A DNA stretch of 64,000 nt, taken from positions 1-64,000 of the forward strand of contig CAILUV010000043.1 of NCBI GenBank assembly GCA_903837555.1, read 5' to 3'. The notes beneath the pieces were generated by a model. That model was given only the letters and a program-made list of their open reading frames with translations, searched no databases and was not told where the DNA came from. Made by a program: the position numbers and the translations under genes. Source of the DNA: an uncultured Alphaproteobacteria bacterium (lineage in GTDB: Bacteria > Pseudomonadota > Alphaproteobacteria > Micropepsales > Micropepsaceae). Positions 41,927-50,405 of the stretch are shown here, piece by piece (position 1 is the first letter of the stretch; every line of letters starts with the position of its first letter).

Positions 41927-43171
41927 TCAGCCCAAAACCGCCTTGAGCCGCTGGGCGACCATCAGGTCCTCCCCCGGCTGCAGCATCCAGACGCCGACCA
42001 CGACGGCATTTTGCGTATCCGGCAGGCCGGTCCAGGCATCCTTACGGCCCGTCGCAGGGTGGAGCTCGATGGACGGGGAGCCTTCGCGCAGAAGCCGGGC
42101 GACCTCGAGTGGCGCCTTGCCGACCTTGGCCGGATCGTAGCGCAGCACCAGGTGCGGCACGGCATTGGCCACCGGGGGCACGAATATCTCGTACGACAGG
42201 GTGGGGACGCCGCCGAGATGGGCGGCGATGCGCATCGCCCGATGGCGAAATTCCGCCTGCAGGGCCTCGTCGCTCTGGGACAAAATCCAGTCCACCGCCG
42301 CGACCATGCCGACCACCTGTTCCTTGGCGACTTTCAGGCCGCGGCCGATGGTGTCGCTGTTGGGGCTGTTGCTCCAGCTCGCCGCTTCGATCAGGTCCTT
42401 GCGGCCCAGCAGCAGCCCTGCATTCTGCGGCCCCCTGAGGCCCTTGCCGCCCGAAAATGCGACGAGGTCGAATCCCACCTGGGTGTAATTCCACAGATTG
42501 GAAATCGGCGGCACATCGGCCGCCGCGTCGATGAAGCAGGGCACGCCCTTGCCGCGCGCCACGGCGATCCATTGCTGGTGGCTGATGGTTCCCGATTCCG
42601 CGGCATTGTAGAAAAAGCACATCACGGTGCGGTCGGTGAAGGCAGCTTCATATTGCGCCAGCGTTTCCACTTCGACAAAGCGAGTGCCGCAATTCCTCAC
42701 CGCCTGGTCGTATCCGAAGCGATGGCCTTTCTGGACGATGACCTCGTGCTTCAGGCCGGAGACCTCCAGCGGCAGCAGCTTTGTTGCCGCGCGATTGCCC
42801 CGTGTCATGCAGGCGGCCGTGCCCAGCGTGAGAGCAGCGGAAGCGCCCGATGTCACCACCGCGGCCTCGCATTTGAGACGCCCGGCGATGTATTCCCCTG
42901 CCCGCCTTTGCAGCTCTGCCAGGCGCACGGGATGTTTTGCAGCCTCTGCTACCGCCGCCTGGACCGAAGGCGGCATGATCGAGGCGGTCAGCGCGGTGTA
43001 GGTGCCGGCGGCATTGATGATCTTGGCGACGCCAAGCTTGTCGTAATAATCCTCGCCGGTCGCAGCACGCTGGGCTGCTGCCGTACCCGGGGCCGCTGAC
43101 GTGAGGCCGGCAGCGGCCAGCGCGTTGCGGGTCCAGAAAAAAAATCCGCGGCGTGATCCTAGGATTGGCAT
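41927..43171 (-). CDS. SelA/DgaE-like PLP-dependent enzyme with a twin-arginine-type leader
   Basis: 414 residues of fold-type I PLP enzyme. The Schiff-base lysine is Lys243 in SGGKGLRGPQNAG, where SelA and D-glucosaminate-6-phosphate ammonia-lyase have a similar motif; FIDAAADVPPI supplies the cofactor-binding Asp. The N-terminus SRRGFFFWTRNALAAAGLTSAAPG has an RR-x-F-F pattern and ends AAAQ, which looks like a Tat signal peptide. An exported PLP enzyme of this fold is unusual. The substrate is unknown: a beta-elimination or racemase-like reaction on an amino acid is likely. It is not selenocysteine synthase, since no selC or selB is near. Confidence 0.8.
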   Translation of the reverse strand: MPILGSRRGFFFWTRNALAAAGLTSAAPGTAAAQRAATGEDYYDKLGVAKIINAAGTYTALTASIMPPSVQAAVAEAAKHPVRLAELQRRAGEYIAGRLKCEAAVVTSGASAALTLGTAACMTRGNRAATKLLPLEVSGLKHEVIVQKGHRFGYDQAVRNCGTRFVEVETLAQYEAAFTDRTVMCFFYNAAESGTISHQQWIAVARGKGVPCFIDAAADVPPISNLWNYTQVGFDLVAFSGGKGLRGPQNAGLLLGRKDLIEAASWSNSPNSDTIGRGLKVAKEQVVGMVAAVDWILSQSDEALQAEFRHRAMRIAAHLGGVPTLSYEIFVPPVANAVPHLVLRYDPAKVGKAPLEVARLLREGSPSIELHPATGRKDAWTGLPDTQNAVVVGVWMLQPGEDLMVAQRLKAVLG

Positions 43172-43182
43172 GCCCACCCGAC

Positions 43183-43215
43183 AAAAAAATAAAGGCGGGC
43201 ACTGGGCCCGCCTTT
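43183..43215 (-). terminator. Rho-independent terminator after the sugar dehydrogenase gene
   Basis: AAAGGCGGGC (43191-43200) pairs with GCCCGCCTTT (43206-43215) over ten bases. On the minus strand the stem is followed by TATTTTTTTG. It separates the sugar dehydrogenase gene from the PLP-enzyme gene, which starts 12 bases beyond it and so needs its own promoter or read-through. Confidence 0.9.
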
Positions 43216-43224
43216 ATCCGTTTC

Positions 43225-44481
43225 TTATGGCGCCTTGGGCGTTACGCGGAACATGCCGCCGGTGGTGCTGTCTTCCAGCAGCCAGATCGCGCCATCGGGC
43301 GCGACCGCGACGTCGCGGATGCGCTTGCCCATATCCCAGCGTTCGGCGGCCTTGGCGCCGCCCTTGCCGTCAAAGGTGACGCGGGTGATCGAACGGCTCA
43401 CCATGCCGCCGATCAGCGCCGAACCGTTCCACTGCGGGAACATCGCGCCCTTGTAGAAGGCGATGTTGCCCACCGCGATCACGGGATTCCAGTAGATCAC
43501 CGGCTTGGTGATTCCGGCCGGATTGGTGTCGTGGCTGGGAATGGGCTTGCCGTTATAGTTGGTCGCATAGGCGACATTCGGCCAGCCGTAATTCTTGCCC
43601 GGCTCGATCAGGTTGAGTTCGTCGCCGCCGCGCGGGCCGTGCTCGACTTCCCACAAACGGCCGTCCGGGCCGAAGGCCATCGCGTAGGGCGTGCGATGAC
43701 CGCTGGTCCAGGTCTCGGACGGGGTGAGGTTCGGGCCGGGGAAGTTGTACGTGTAGGCGATGGGCGCGGTCTTGGCCGCTTCGGTGTCGGCGGGCGGATT
43801 GATGATGCCGACGCTGGCGGCGCCGGTCTTGCCGGCATTGGGATTGCCCGGCGCGGGTTTGCCGTCGAGCGTCAGGCGCAGGATCTTGCCCAGCGGCTGG
43901 TTGGGGTCCTGGGCGGGGGTGAAGCGCTGGCGTTCGCCCACCGACAGGAACAGGAACTTGTTGTCGGGCGAGAAGGCGACAGCAGCACCGAACTGGCCGC
44001 CACGGCCACGGGCGCCATCGCGCCATATGACCTGAAGGCCTTCCAGGCTCGCCACGGACTGATTGTTCGCGTTGGTGCTGAACGCCAGCTTGGCCTTGGC
44101 CAGCGCCAGGCTGGAGCCCGCGATGCCGCCGATCGTACCGGGCTCGGAATAGGTGAGATAGACGGTCTGGTCACTGGCATAGTTCGGCGAGACGTAGATG
44201 CCGAGCATGCCGTTCTGGTTGCTGTACTGGGCGGCTGGGACATTGAGCACCGCCGTCTTGAGGCCCTTTTCGGTCACCAGCCAGATGGGTCCGACCTTTT
44301 CGGTCACCAGCATGCGGCCGTCCGGCAGGAAGGCCATGCGCCACGGCAGGTTGAAGGTGGTCACCTGATTCAGGGTGAAGGGCAGCGAGCTTTCCGGCTT
44401 CTGCTCGCCCATGTTCACCTGGGCGGCTGCCGGAATGGCCGCCAAAGTCACAAATAATGCCGATTTTACGAAGGTCTTCAT
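43225..44481 (-). CDS. PQQ-dependent aldose sugar dehydrogenase-type beta-propeller
   Basis: 418 residues with a signal peptide (SALFVTLAAIPAAAQ). The six-bladed propeller of soluble glucose/sorbosone dehydrogenases is visible: LPWRMAFLPDGRMLVTEK, NQNGMLGIYVSPNYA (the active-site region), SVGERQRF, PPADTEAAKTAPIAYTY, GHRTPYAMAFGPDG and EHGPRGGDELNLIEPGKNYGWP (PQQ and Ca binding). It oxidises sugars in the periplasm. ATG 44481 has GGATGGGG just upstream. The transcript ends at a strong terminator. Confidence 0.92.
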   Translation of the reverse strand: MKTFVKSALFVTLAAIPAAAQVNMGEQKPESSLPFTLNQVTTFNLPWRMAFLPDGRMLVTEKVGPIWLVTEKGLKTAVLNVPAAQYSNQNGMLGIYVSPNYASDQTVYLTYSEPGTIGGIAGSSLALAKAKLAFSTNANNQSVASLEGLQVIWRDGARGRGGQFGAAVAFSPDNKFLFLSVGERQRFTPAQDPNQPLGKILRLTLDGKPAPGNPNAGKTGAASVGIINPPADTEAAKTAPIAYTYNFPGPNLTPSETWTSGHRTPYAMAFGPDGRLWEVEHGPRGGDELNLIEPGKNYGWPNVAYATNYNGKPIPSHDTNPAGITKPVIYWNPVIAVGNIAFYKGAMFPQWNGSALIGGMVSRSITRVTFDGKGGAKAAERWDMGKRIRDVAVAPDGAIWLLEDSTTGGMFRVTPKAP

Positions 44482-44627
44482 GGGCCCCATCCTCATATTT
44501 TCGTTCATCCTAAGCCACAGGCACGGCACCGGGCTAGCCCTGCCCCGCCCCACCCTTTCGGGTGGCTATCGGGGCCGGGAATCGCCCGGCCGTGCCTGAC
44601 TGACGCTTATAATAATATGCGGTGAAA

Positions 44628-45057
44628 CTAGGCGAGAGAAAGGCCGGCGGCGGCGGCCATCAGCAGCGCCGCCAGACTTGCGAAAAAGGCGGTGATCTCC
44701 AAGTCCCGCGTCTCCACCACCAGCTGGCGCGACAGCACATTGTAGACCTGCTTGAGGTCTTCGGCGCTCTTGGCGTGGAAGTAGCGCCCTGGTCATGTCG
44801 GCAATCTTCTTGAGCGCGTCCTCGTCAGGCTGGGCGCGCATCGAGAAGCCGCTAAAGCCCACGATCCGGCCCCGCGCGGTGCCGAAACCGACGGTATAGA
44901 CCCGCACCCCATACTCGCTGGCGATGCGTGCCGCTTCCAATGGCGCATAGCCTGCATTGGTCTGCCCGTCGGTGAGCAGGATCACCACCGCGTTCTTGTA
45001 GGAGCCGGGCTCGACCGGGATATGCTTTTTCGGCGGTGAGCTTTCGGGGACACTTCA
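44628..45057 (-). pseudogene. Remnant of a von Willebrand factor A / MxRA-type membrane protein
   Basis: The minus-strand text reads VEPGSYKNAVVILLTDGQTNAGYAP...VGFGTARGRIVGFSGFSMRAQPDEDALKKIADMT. After a frame change near 44790 it continues GRYFHAKSAEDLKQVYNVLSRQLVVETRD plus a C-terminal membrane helix to TAG 44628-44630. This is the second half of a BatA-like VWA domain (LTDG motif). The 5' half with the MIDAS DxSxS is absent: a TGA precedes the first codons, and the cytochrome P450 region begins there. It is thus both truncated and frameshifted. Confidence 0.82.
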
Positions 45058-45114
45058 AGCGGCACGAAATGACGATTGCGTCCGATTCCTGCTAAGACGC
45101 ATTGGAGGATGGCC

Positions 45115-46467
45115 ATGCCGCACGATTTCATTCCTGTAGGGGCTCCGGTTCACCGGCGGATTCTCAACCGCCTTGAAACCGCCATGGTAGCCCGGCGCAA
45201 TGTCTTGGAGATTATCCCCGCTCTGTCCTATCGCCAGCCCATCGTTTCGGGCGAGATGGTGATGCGCTGGCACATGCTGGCCGATCCGGCCGGCATGAAG
45301 CGGGTGATGCTGGACAACCTGCCCAACTATCCCAAATCCGAAATCATGAAGCGGATGCTGCGTCCCGCCATCGGCGAAAGCCTGTTCAATGCCGATGGTC
45401 CGAACTGGAAGTGGCAACGTCAGGCGGTCGCGCCGGTTTTCACCCATCGCAACGTGCTGGCGCTGGCCCCGGCCATGACCGCGACGGCGCAGCGCACCTG
45501 TGCCCGGCTGGCGCGGGGCGGCCGGCAGGAACTTGTCGCCGAAATGCTGACCGCGACCTTCGACGTCATCTGCGACGTCGCCCTATCGGGCCGCGAGCAT
45601 TTCGACAGCGACACGTTTGGCGAGGCGATCACGGAGTATTTTCGTACAGCGGGCCGCGCCTCGCTGCTGGATTTCCTCGCTGTGCCAGAATGGTTTCCCC
45701 GGCCCGGACGGCTACTGGCATCGCGCTCCGTGCAGGTGATGCATTCCATGGTGGGCGCCGCCATCAAGGCCCGCCGCCGCGACGCCAATCCACCCGCCGA
45801 CGACCTGCTGGCGCGGATGCTCGCCGCGCAGGACCCGGAAACCGGGCACCGCCTCAGCGCCGAAGACCTGATCTTCAACATGCAGTTCTTCATCGTGGCA
45901 GGGCACGAAACCACCGCCCTGGCGCTGGCCTGGGCGCTGTACCTGCTGGCCAATGTGCCGGAAGAACAGGAGCGCGCCCGTGCGCAGGCGCGGGACCGCC
46001 TCCAGGGCCGCGCCGCCACGCCAGAAGACCTGCCGCATTTGCCGCTGGCGCGGCAGATCCTGGAAGAGTCCATGCGGCTATATCCGCCGGTGGGTCTTCT
46101 CGCCCGTACCGTGCTGGAGAATGATGAGCTGTGTGGCCGCGAGATGCGCCCCAATGACATCGTGTTCCTGCCGATCTGGGCGCTGCATCGCCACGAGTTG
46201 TGGTGGGACCAGCCCGAGCATTTTCGTCCTAACCGCTTTGCCGCAGAAAGCAGCGCCAGGCTGAACAAGTATCAGTTTCTGCCCTTTGGCGCGGGGCCGC
46301 GTGTGTGCGTGGGCGCCGACTTCGCCATGATGCAGGCGCAGATTATCCTGGCGACGGTGCTGCAGAATTTTGAATTCACCCCGGCCACGCCCGCGCCCAA
46401 GCCCATCATGATGATGACGGTTCGGCCTGAACCAGGCGTGTTCCTGAATGTCCGGCGCTTAGGCTGA
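45115..46467 (+). CDS. Cytochrome P450
   Basis: A 450-residue soluble P450. The I-helix AGHETT (262-267), the K-helix EESMR (ExxR), the PERF-like EHFRPNRF and the heme loop FLPFGAGPRVCVG with Cys398 are all intact. Closest in style to CYP family enzymes that hydroxylate fatty acids, alkanes or terpenoids; the substrate is unknown. No ferredoxin or reductase gene is adjacent, so redox partners are encoded elsewhere. RBS GGAGG precedes ATG 45115 by seven bases. Its end overlaps the convergent gene by nine bases. Confidence 0.94.
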   Translation: MPHDFIPVGAPVHRRILNRLETAMVARRNVLEIIPALSYRQPIVSGEMVMRWHMLADPAGMKRVMLDNLPNYPKSEIMKRMLRPAIGESLFNADGPNWKWQRQAVAPVFTHRNVLALAPAMTATAQRTCARLARGGRQELVAEMLTATFDVICDVALSGREHFDSDTFGEAITEYFRTAGRASLLDFLAVPEWFPRPGRLLASRSVQVMHSMVGAAIKARRRDANPPADDLLARMLAAQDPETGHRLSAEDLIFNMQFFIVAGHETTALALAWALYLLANVPEEQERARAQARDRLQGRAATPEDLPHLPLARQILEESMRLYPPVGLLARTVLENDELCGREMRPNDIVFLPIWALHRHELWWDQPEHFRPNRFAAESSARLNKYQFLPFGAGPRVCVGADFAMMQAQIILATVLQNFEFTPATPAPKPIMMMTVRPEPGVFLNVRRLG

Positions 46468-47727
46468 CAGCGCGTAGTAGGCGGTCTCCGCGAACAGGAA
46501 TTCCGACATGTTCAGCCTGTTATAGTCATAGTGCGTGACCACGCGGGTGACGGCGTCACGCGCCTGCGGATGCCCCGCCAGCGCAATAAGCGTCGCTCCG
46601 GCCAGCGGATTGCGCATGTAAACGCGTTCATGCGCCTTGCGCTCGCCTGCCTTGGCCTTGTCCGCCATTTCCGACAGCTTGTGCGCATCGGCCTGGGTCT
46701 TTTGCGGGAACCAGGCTGCGCCGTACACCGCTCGCCAGTTGGCATGGCCGAACACCTTGGTGTCACTGTTGTCGAACTGCTTGTAGGCATCGATCGCGGC
46801 CAGTGCCCCGGCGGCATTCACGTCCAGGCCCTTGCGGTAGTAGGCGACGAGCTTGGGATCGGTTTCCATCACCGCCAGACAGGCGAGCGACGCCTGGCAG
46901 CCGATGTAAATCCACAACTGCGTGCTGTCGATATTGGCGATGGCGCTGCGGTCGAAGGGATAGCCTTCGGCGCACAGCTCCATGCGGGTCTTTTCGCTGT
47001 GTTCGGGTTTCTGCACCAACGCGGTGCGATAGCGGTCCAGCCAGATCGGATCGCCGGTGACCTGATGCATCACCCGCAGCATGTAGAGATGGCGCACCGC
47101 GTCGCGGAACAGATGGCCCTTGAAGTCGCCGCGGAATTCGCCCTTGAACTGGCCGGTGCAGGGCGGCCGCCATTCATAGCCCTGCAGTGCGTTGCCGACC
47201 TCGGTCATCTTGGCAACGATTTGTTTTTTTTCGGCAGCGTTGGGGATGCCGCTCTTCAGATAGGTGCTGAGGCCATAGAACCAGGGATGGGTCTGGTCGT
47301 CCGAGGTCAGCGGATAATGACACTGCCCATCCGTGCCCACGCCGCGCGCGATGAAGCCCGGCACGTCGGACACCGAAGCGCATTTCAGCAAACCCTGCGA
47401 CAGGCGGCGGGCATTGGCGCGGTCCTCTTCGCGGCCCGTGCGGCGGGCGCGTTCACAGGCGGCGGGAAGATAGAGGCCGGTGAACATCGGGCCGTTTTCG
47501 ATCGGACTCCACCAGCCGATGGCGTTGGGCCGTCCCAGCCGCGTGTCTTCGGGCGTTGGAAGTTCGCCGACATAATCCAGCATCACGCCATAGGGATCGA
47601 TACGTTCGCGCCAGAGGCGAGCGTGTGCCTGTTCCACCGCGCCTTCAAGCGTAAGCGCGGGTTGGGCGATAGCAGCGGGCGCGGCCAAGATGGCGGCAGA
47701 GGTCAGCAGGAATCCCCGGCGGTTCAT
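46459..47727 (-). CDS. Tat-type exported protein of unknown function
   Basis: 422 residues. The leader MNRRGFLLTSAAILAAPAAIAQ has the RR-x-FLL pattern of a twin-arginine signal. The rest is helical with alternating Trp/Tyr-rich loops (LWRERIDPYGVMLDYVGELP, IGWWSPIENGPMFTGLYLPAACERARRTG, RDAVRHLYMLRVMHQVTGDPIWLDRY), resembling an alpha/alpha toroid as in glycoside hydrolases or lyases. No catalytic motif is recognised. It is separated by one base from the ankyrin gene and lies at the 3' end of a DUF1592-DUF1552-ankyrin-unknown operon. Confidence 0.78.
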   Translation of the reverse strand: MNRRGFLLTSAAILAAPAAIAQPALTLEGAVEQAHARLWRERIDPYGVMLDYVGELPTPEDTRLGRPNAIGWWSPIENGPMFTGLYLPAACERARRTGREEDRANARRLSQGLLKCASVSDVPGFIARGVGTDGQCHYPLTSDDQTHPWFYGLSTYLKSGIPNAAEKKQIVAKMTEVGNALQGYEWRPPCTGQFKGEFRGDFKGHLFRDAVRHLYMLRVMHQVTGDPIWLDRYRTALVQKPEHSEKTRMELCAEGYPFDRSAIANIDSTQLWIYIGCQASLACLAVMETDPKLVAYYRKGLDVNAAGALAAIDAYKQFDNSDTKVFGHANWRAVYGAAWFPQKTQADAHKLSEMADKAKAGERKAHERVYMRNPLAGATLIALAGHPQARDAVTRVVTHYDYNRLNMSEFLFAETAYYALSA

Positions 47728-47728
47728 A

Positions 47729-49048
47729 TCAGTGCGCCAGGCTGACAATGCCCTTGTCGCGGAGCAACTGGATGAAGAAGACGCGGATATTCTCTGCCCC
47801 GCCGCGGTTGAGATCGTCGCCCGGCGTTGACTTGCGCTCGTCCAGGGGATCGAGCTGCGCACCCTTGTCCGACAGGAATGTGATCACGGCTTCGGGCTCA
47901 GGCGCGGTGCGATTGGAAACCGCGACATGCATCACGCTGCGACCGCCGCGCGCCACGGCCTTGAGGTTGGGATCGAGCTCATAGGCATACTGCATGGCCG
48001 ACAGCTTGCCGCTGCCAGCCGCCGCCATGGCCAATGTCAGGCCATCGGGTCCGACGTAATTCTTCCTGGCGCCGGCATCGACCAGCACCTTCATCGCTTC
48101 GGGCGAACCGGCGCGGGCCGCGAACTGCAGCGGCGATGTCGGCGCGGGGAACGGCTTGGGCCGGTCCGGGATCACCACCGGCGGCGGCGGCAGGGCGACG
48201 GCATTGGCATCGCCGCCCTTGGACAGGACCAGCTTGACGAAATCGGCGTCGCCGGACGCGGCGGCGATATGGATCACCTGCCGCCCTTGCACGTCGCGAT
48301 GCTTGAGATCCGCGCCTTGCGAGACCGCCCGCATGGCGAAGGGAATGTTGCCCACGATCACAGCCGCCTCGACCACCGTCGCGCCGCCGGGAATCTGGGC
48401 GTTGACGTTGGCACCCGCTTCCAGCAGCCGCACCGGGGCCTGCGCATCCTTGCTGCGCAGCGCGAAGAACAGCGGCGTCCAGCCATCCTTCTCCACCACA
48501 TTCACCTGCGCGCCGCGCTTGATCAGGTAGGAGATATTATCGGCCTTGCCGTACCGCGCCGCCCACATCAGCGGTGTCTGCCCGCGCGGATCGGCGCCGT
48601 TCACCGCCGCGCCCTTGGCGATCAGCGCTTCCAGAACTTCGGGGGTGGATGCGCCGGCGCAAAGCTGCAACGGCGTCACGCCTTCGGGACGGGCAAGCTT
48701 CACATCGGCCCCTGCCCCCACAAGGCTCGATACGATTCCCGGATGACCAAGCTCGCAGGCCAGCGCCAGCGGCGAGATACCGGCGGCTTCCAGCGTGTTG
48801 GGCTTTGCGCCCGCCGCCAGCAGCAGCTTCACCGCTTCGTCATTCTGACGGTCGACCGCCCAGTCCAGAATGGTAGACTGGTCGGCCATGCGCGCATTGG
48901 CATCGGCCCCGCTCGCCAGCAGGCTTTTGACGGTGGCGTTGTCGTTGCCGCGCACCGCCTGCGCCAGGCGGTCTTCCGTCTCGCCTGCAAAGCTGGCGGC
49001 CGTTCCGGCCGCCAGAAGCAGAACGCTGATACCAAACGCCGCCTTCAT
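47729..49048 (-). CDS. Exported ankyrin-repeat protein
   Basis: 439 residues with a signal peptide (ISVLLLAAGTAASFAG). At least nine ankyrin repeats follow, for example DNATVKSLLASGADANARMA, GVTPLQLCAGASTPEVLEAL and GQTPLMWAARYGKADNISYL. A proline-rich break (PPPPVVIPDRPKPFPAP) falls in the middle and a C-terminal helix carries FFIQLLRDKG. It is probably a periplasmic scaffold or binding partner for the neighbouring DUF1552/DUF1592 proteins, with which it forms an operon. Confidence 0.9.
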   Translation of the reverse strand: MKAAFGISVLLLAAGTAASFAGETEDRLAQAVRGNDNATVKSLLASGADANARMADQSTILDWAVDRQNDEAVKLLLAAGAKPNTLEAAGISPLALACELGHPGIVSSLVGAGADVKLARPEGVTPLQLCAGASTPEVLEALIAKGAAVNGADPRGQTPLMWAARYGKADNISYLIKRGAQVNVVEKDGWTPLFFALRSKDAQAPVRLLEAGANVNAQIPGGATVVEAAVIVGNIPFAMRAVSQGADLKHRDVQGRQVIHIAAASGDADFVKLVLSKGGDANAVALPPPPVVIPDRPKPFPAPTSPLQFAARAGSPEAMKVLVDAGARKNYVGPDGLTLAMAAAGSGKLSAMQYAYELDPNLKAVARGGRSVMHVAVSNRTAPEPEAVITFLSDKGAQLDPLDERKSTPGDDLNRGGAENIRVFFIQLLRDKGIVSLAH

Positions 49049-49073
49049 GCCATTGCTTTCGATAGAAGTGCCT

Positions 49074-50405
49074 TTAGATCAGCCCGCTGAGACGGCCGGT
49101 GCTGTCACCCAGCTTTTCGACCTTCACGTTCAGCTCGTCCATCATCGACAGCATCAGGTTGGTCATCGGCACATCCTTGGCGTTGAAGTGACGATTGCCC
49201 TTGATGCCGCCGCCGCCGACGATCAACGGCAGGTTGCGATGGTTGTGCTCATTGGGATCGGCAAGGCCCGCGCCCGCCAGGAAGATGGTGCTGTCCAGCA
49301 GGCTGCCTTCGCCTTCCTTGGTTTCGCTCATCCGCTTCAGGTAATAGGCCACCTGTTCCATGTGCAGCGTGTTGATCTTGGACAGCTTGGCCAGCTTTTC
49401 CGGATCGTTGCCATGGTGACTGATCGGATGGTGCGCGTCCGCCACGTTGATTTCCGGATAGCTGTTGTTGCTGCCTTCGCGGCCGATCATGAAGGTTCCG
49501 ACGCGGGTCAGGTCCGCCTGCATCGCCAGGATCTGCAGGTCGATCATCATGCGGGCATATTCCTGGAAATTTTCCGGGATGCCGGCGGGACGGGCATAGG
49601 TTGGCATGGCGACCGCGCCGCGCTGCTCCAGCTTCTGGATGCCGCGTTCCAGGTCGCGGATCGACGTCATGTATTCGTCGACCTTCTTCTTGTCGTCGGA
49701 GCCCAGCGACACTGACAGGCGCTTGGCGTCCTGCGACACCAGGTCGAGAATACTGGCCTGGCGCTTCAGTTCCATCAGGCGCGACTTGGCGTCGGCCATG
49801 TCGTTTTCGCCGAACAGGCGCTCGAACACTTCGCGCGGATTGGTGGTGACCGGCAGCGGCGAGGCCTCACCCGACCAGGAGATCGTGTTGGTGTAGGCGC
49901 AGGAATAGCCGCTGTCGCAGCTTCCCACCAGGCTGGGCGATTCCAGGCCCAGCTCCAGCGACGGGATCTGCGTGATCTCGGCGAACTGCTTGGCGACGAT
50001 CTGGTCCATCGAAACGCCGTTGCTGATGCCGGCGCCGTCGGTCTTCTTGACATGAACGCCGGTCAGGAACGTGCCGCAGCAGCGGGCATGGTCGCCGGCG
50101 CCATCGCCCAATGCTTCGGCCTGGACATGATCGAGGCCGCTCACCACCGCGAAACGGTCGCGATACGCTTCCAGCGGCTTGAGGATGGGCGACATGGTGT
50201 AGCCCGCCCCGGTTTCCTTCGGGAAGAAGTCGTTCATCACCATGCCGTTGGGCGTGTAGATGACCTGCAGGCGCTTGCGCGACGCGGTGGCGGCTTCCAC
50301 CGCGATGGCCGACGAGCCCATGGCTTCCAGCAGCGGCAGTGCGATGGTGGCACCTGCGCCGCGCAGGACAGTACGGCGATGCATGGCTTTGCGCGTGATC
50401 ATCAT
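49074..50405 (-). CDS. DUF1552 family exported protein
   Basis: 443 residues. The leader MHRRTVLRGAGATIALPLLEAMG is a Tat-type signal. The body carries DUF1552 features: YTPNGMVMNDFFP, RFAVVSGLDH, GDHARCCGTFLTGVHVKKTDG and the C-terminal LIVGGGGIKGNRHF. The family is common in planctomycetes and acidobacteria, next to DUF1592 cytochrome proteins, and its biochemical role is unknown. The start overlaps the DUF1592 stop as ATGA, so the two are coupled. Confidence 0.92.
   Translation of the reverse strand: MMITRKAMHRRTVLRGAGATIALPLLEAMGSSAIAVEAATASRKRLQVIYTPNGMVMNDFFPKETGAGYTMSPILKPLEAYRDRFAVVSGLDHVQAEALGDGAGDHARCCGTFLTGVHVKKTDGAGISNGVSMDQIVAKQFAEITQIPSLELGLESPSLVGSCDSGYSCAYTNTISWSGEASPLPVTTNPREVFERLFGENDMADAKSRLMELKRQASILDLVSQDAKRLSVSLGSDDKKKVDEYMTSIRDLERGIQKLEQRGAVAMPTYARPAGIPENFQEYARMMIDLQILAMQADLTRVGTFMIGREGSNNSYPEINVADAHHPISHHGNDPEKLAKLSKINTLHMEQVAYYLKRMSETKEGEGSLLDSTIFLAGAGLADPNEHNHRNLPLIVGGGGIKGNRHFNAKDVPMTNLMLSMMDELNVKVEKLGDSTGRLSGLI

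Noticed and set aside
44545-44565. Hairpin CCACCC-TTTC-GGGTGG upstream of the sugar dehydrogenase
   Set aside because: The stem is short, there is no T-run on either strand, and no gene on either side obviously ends there.
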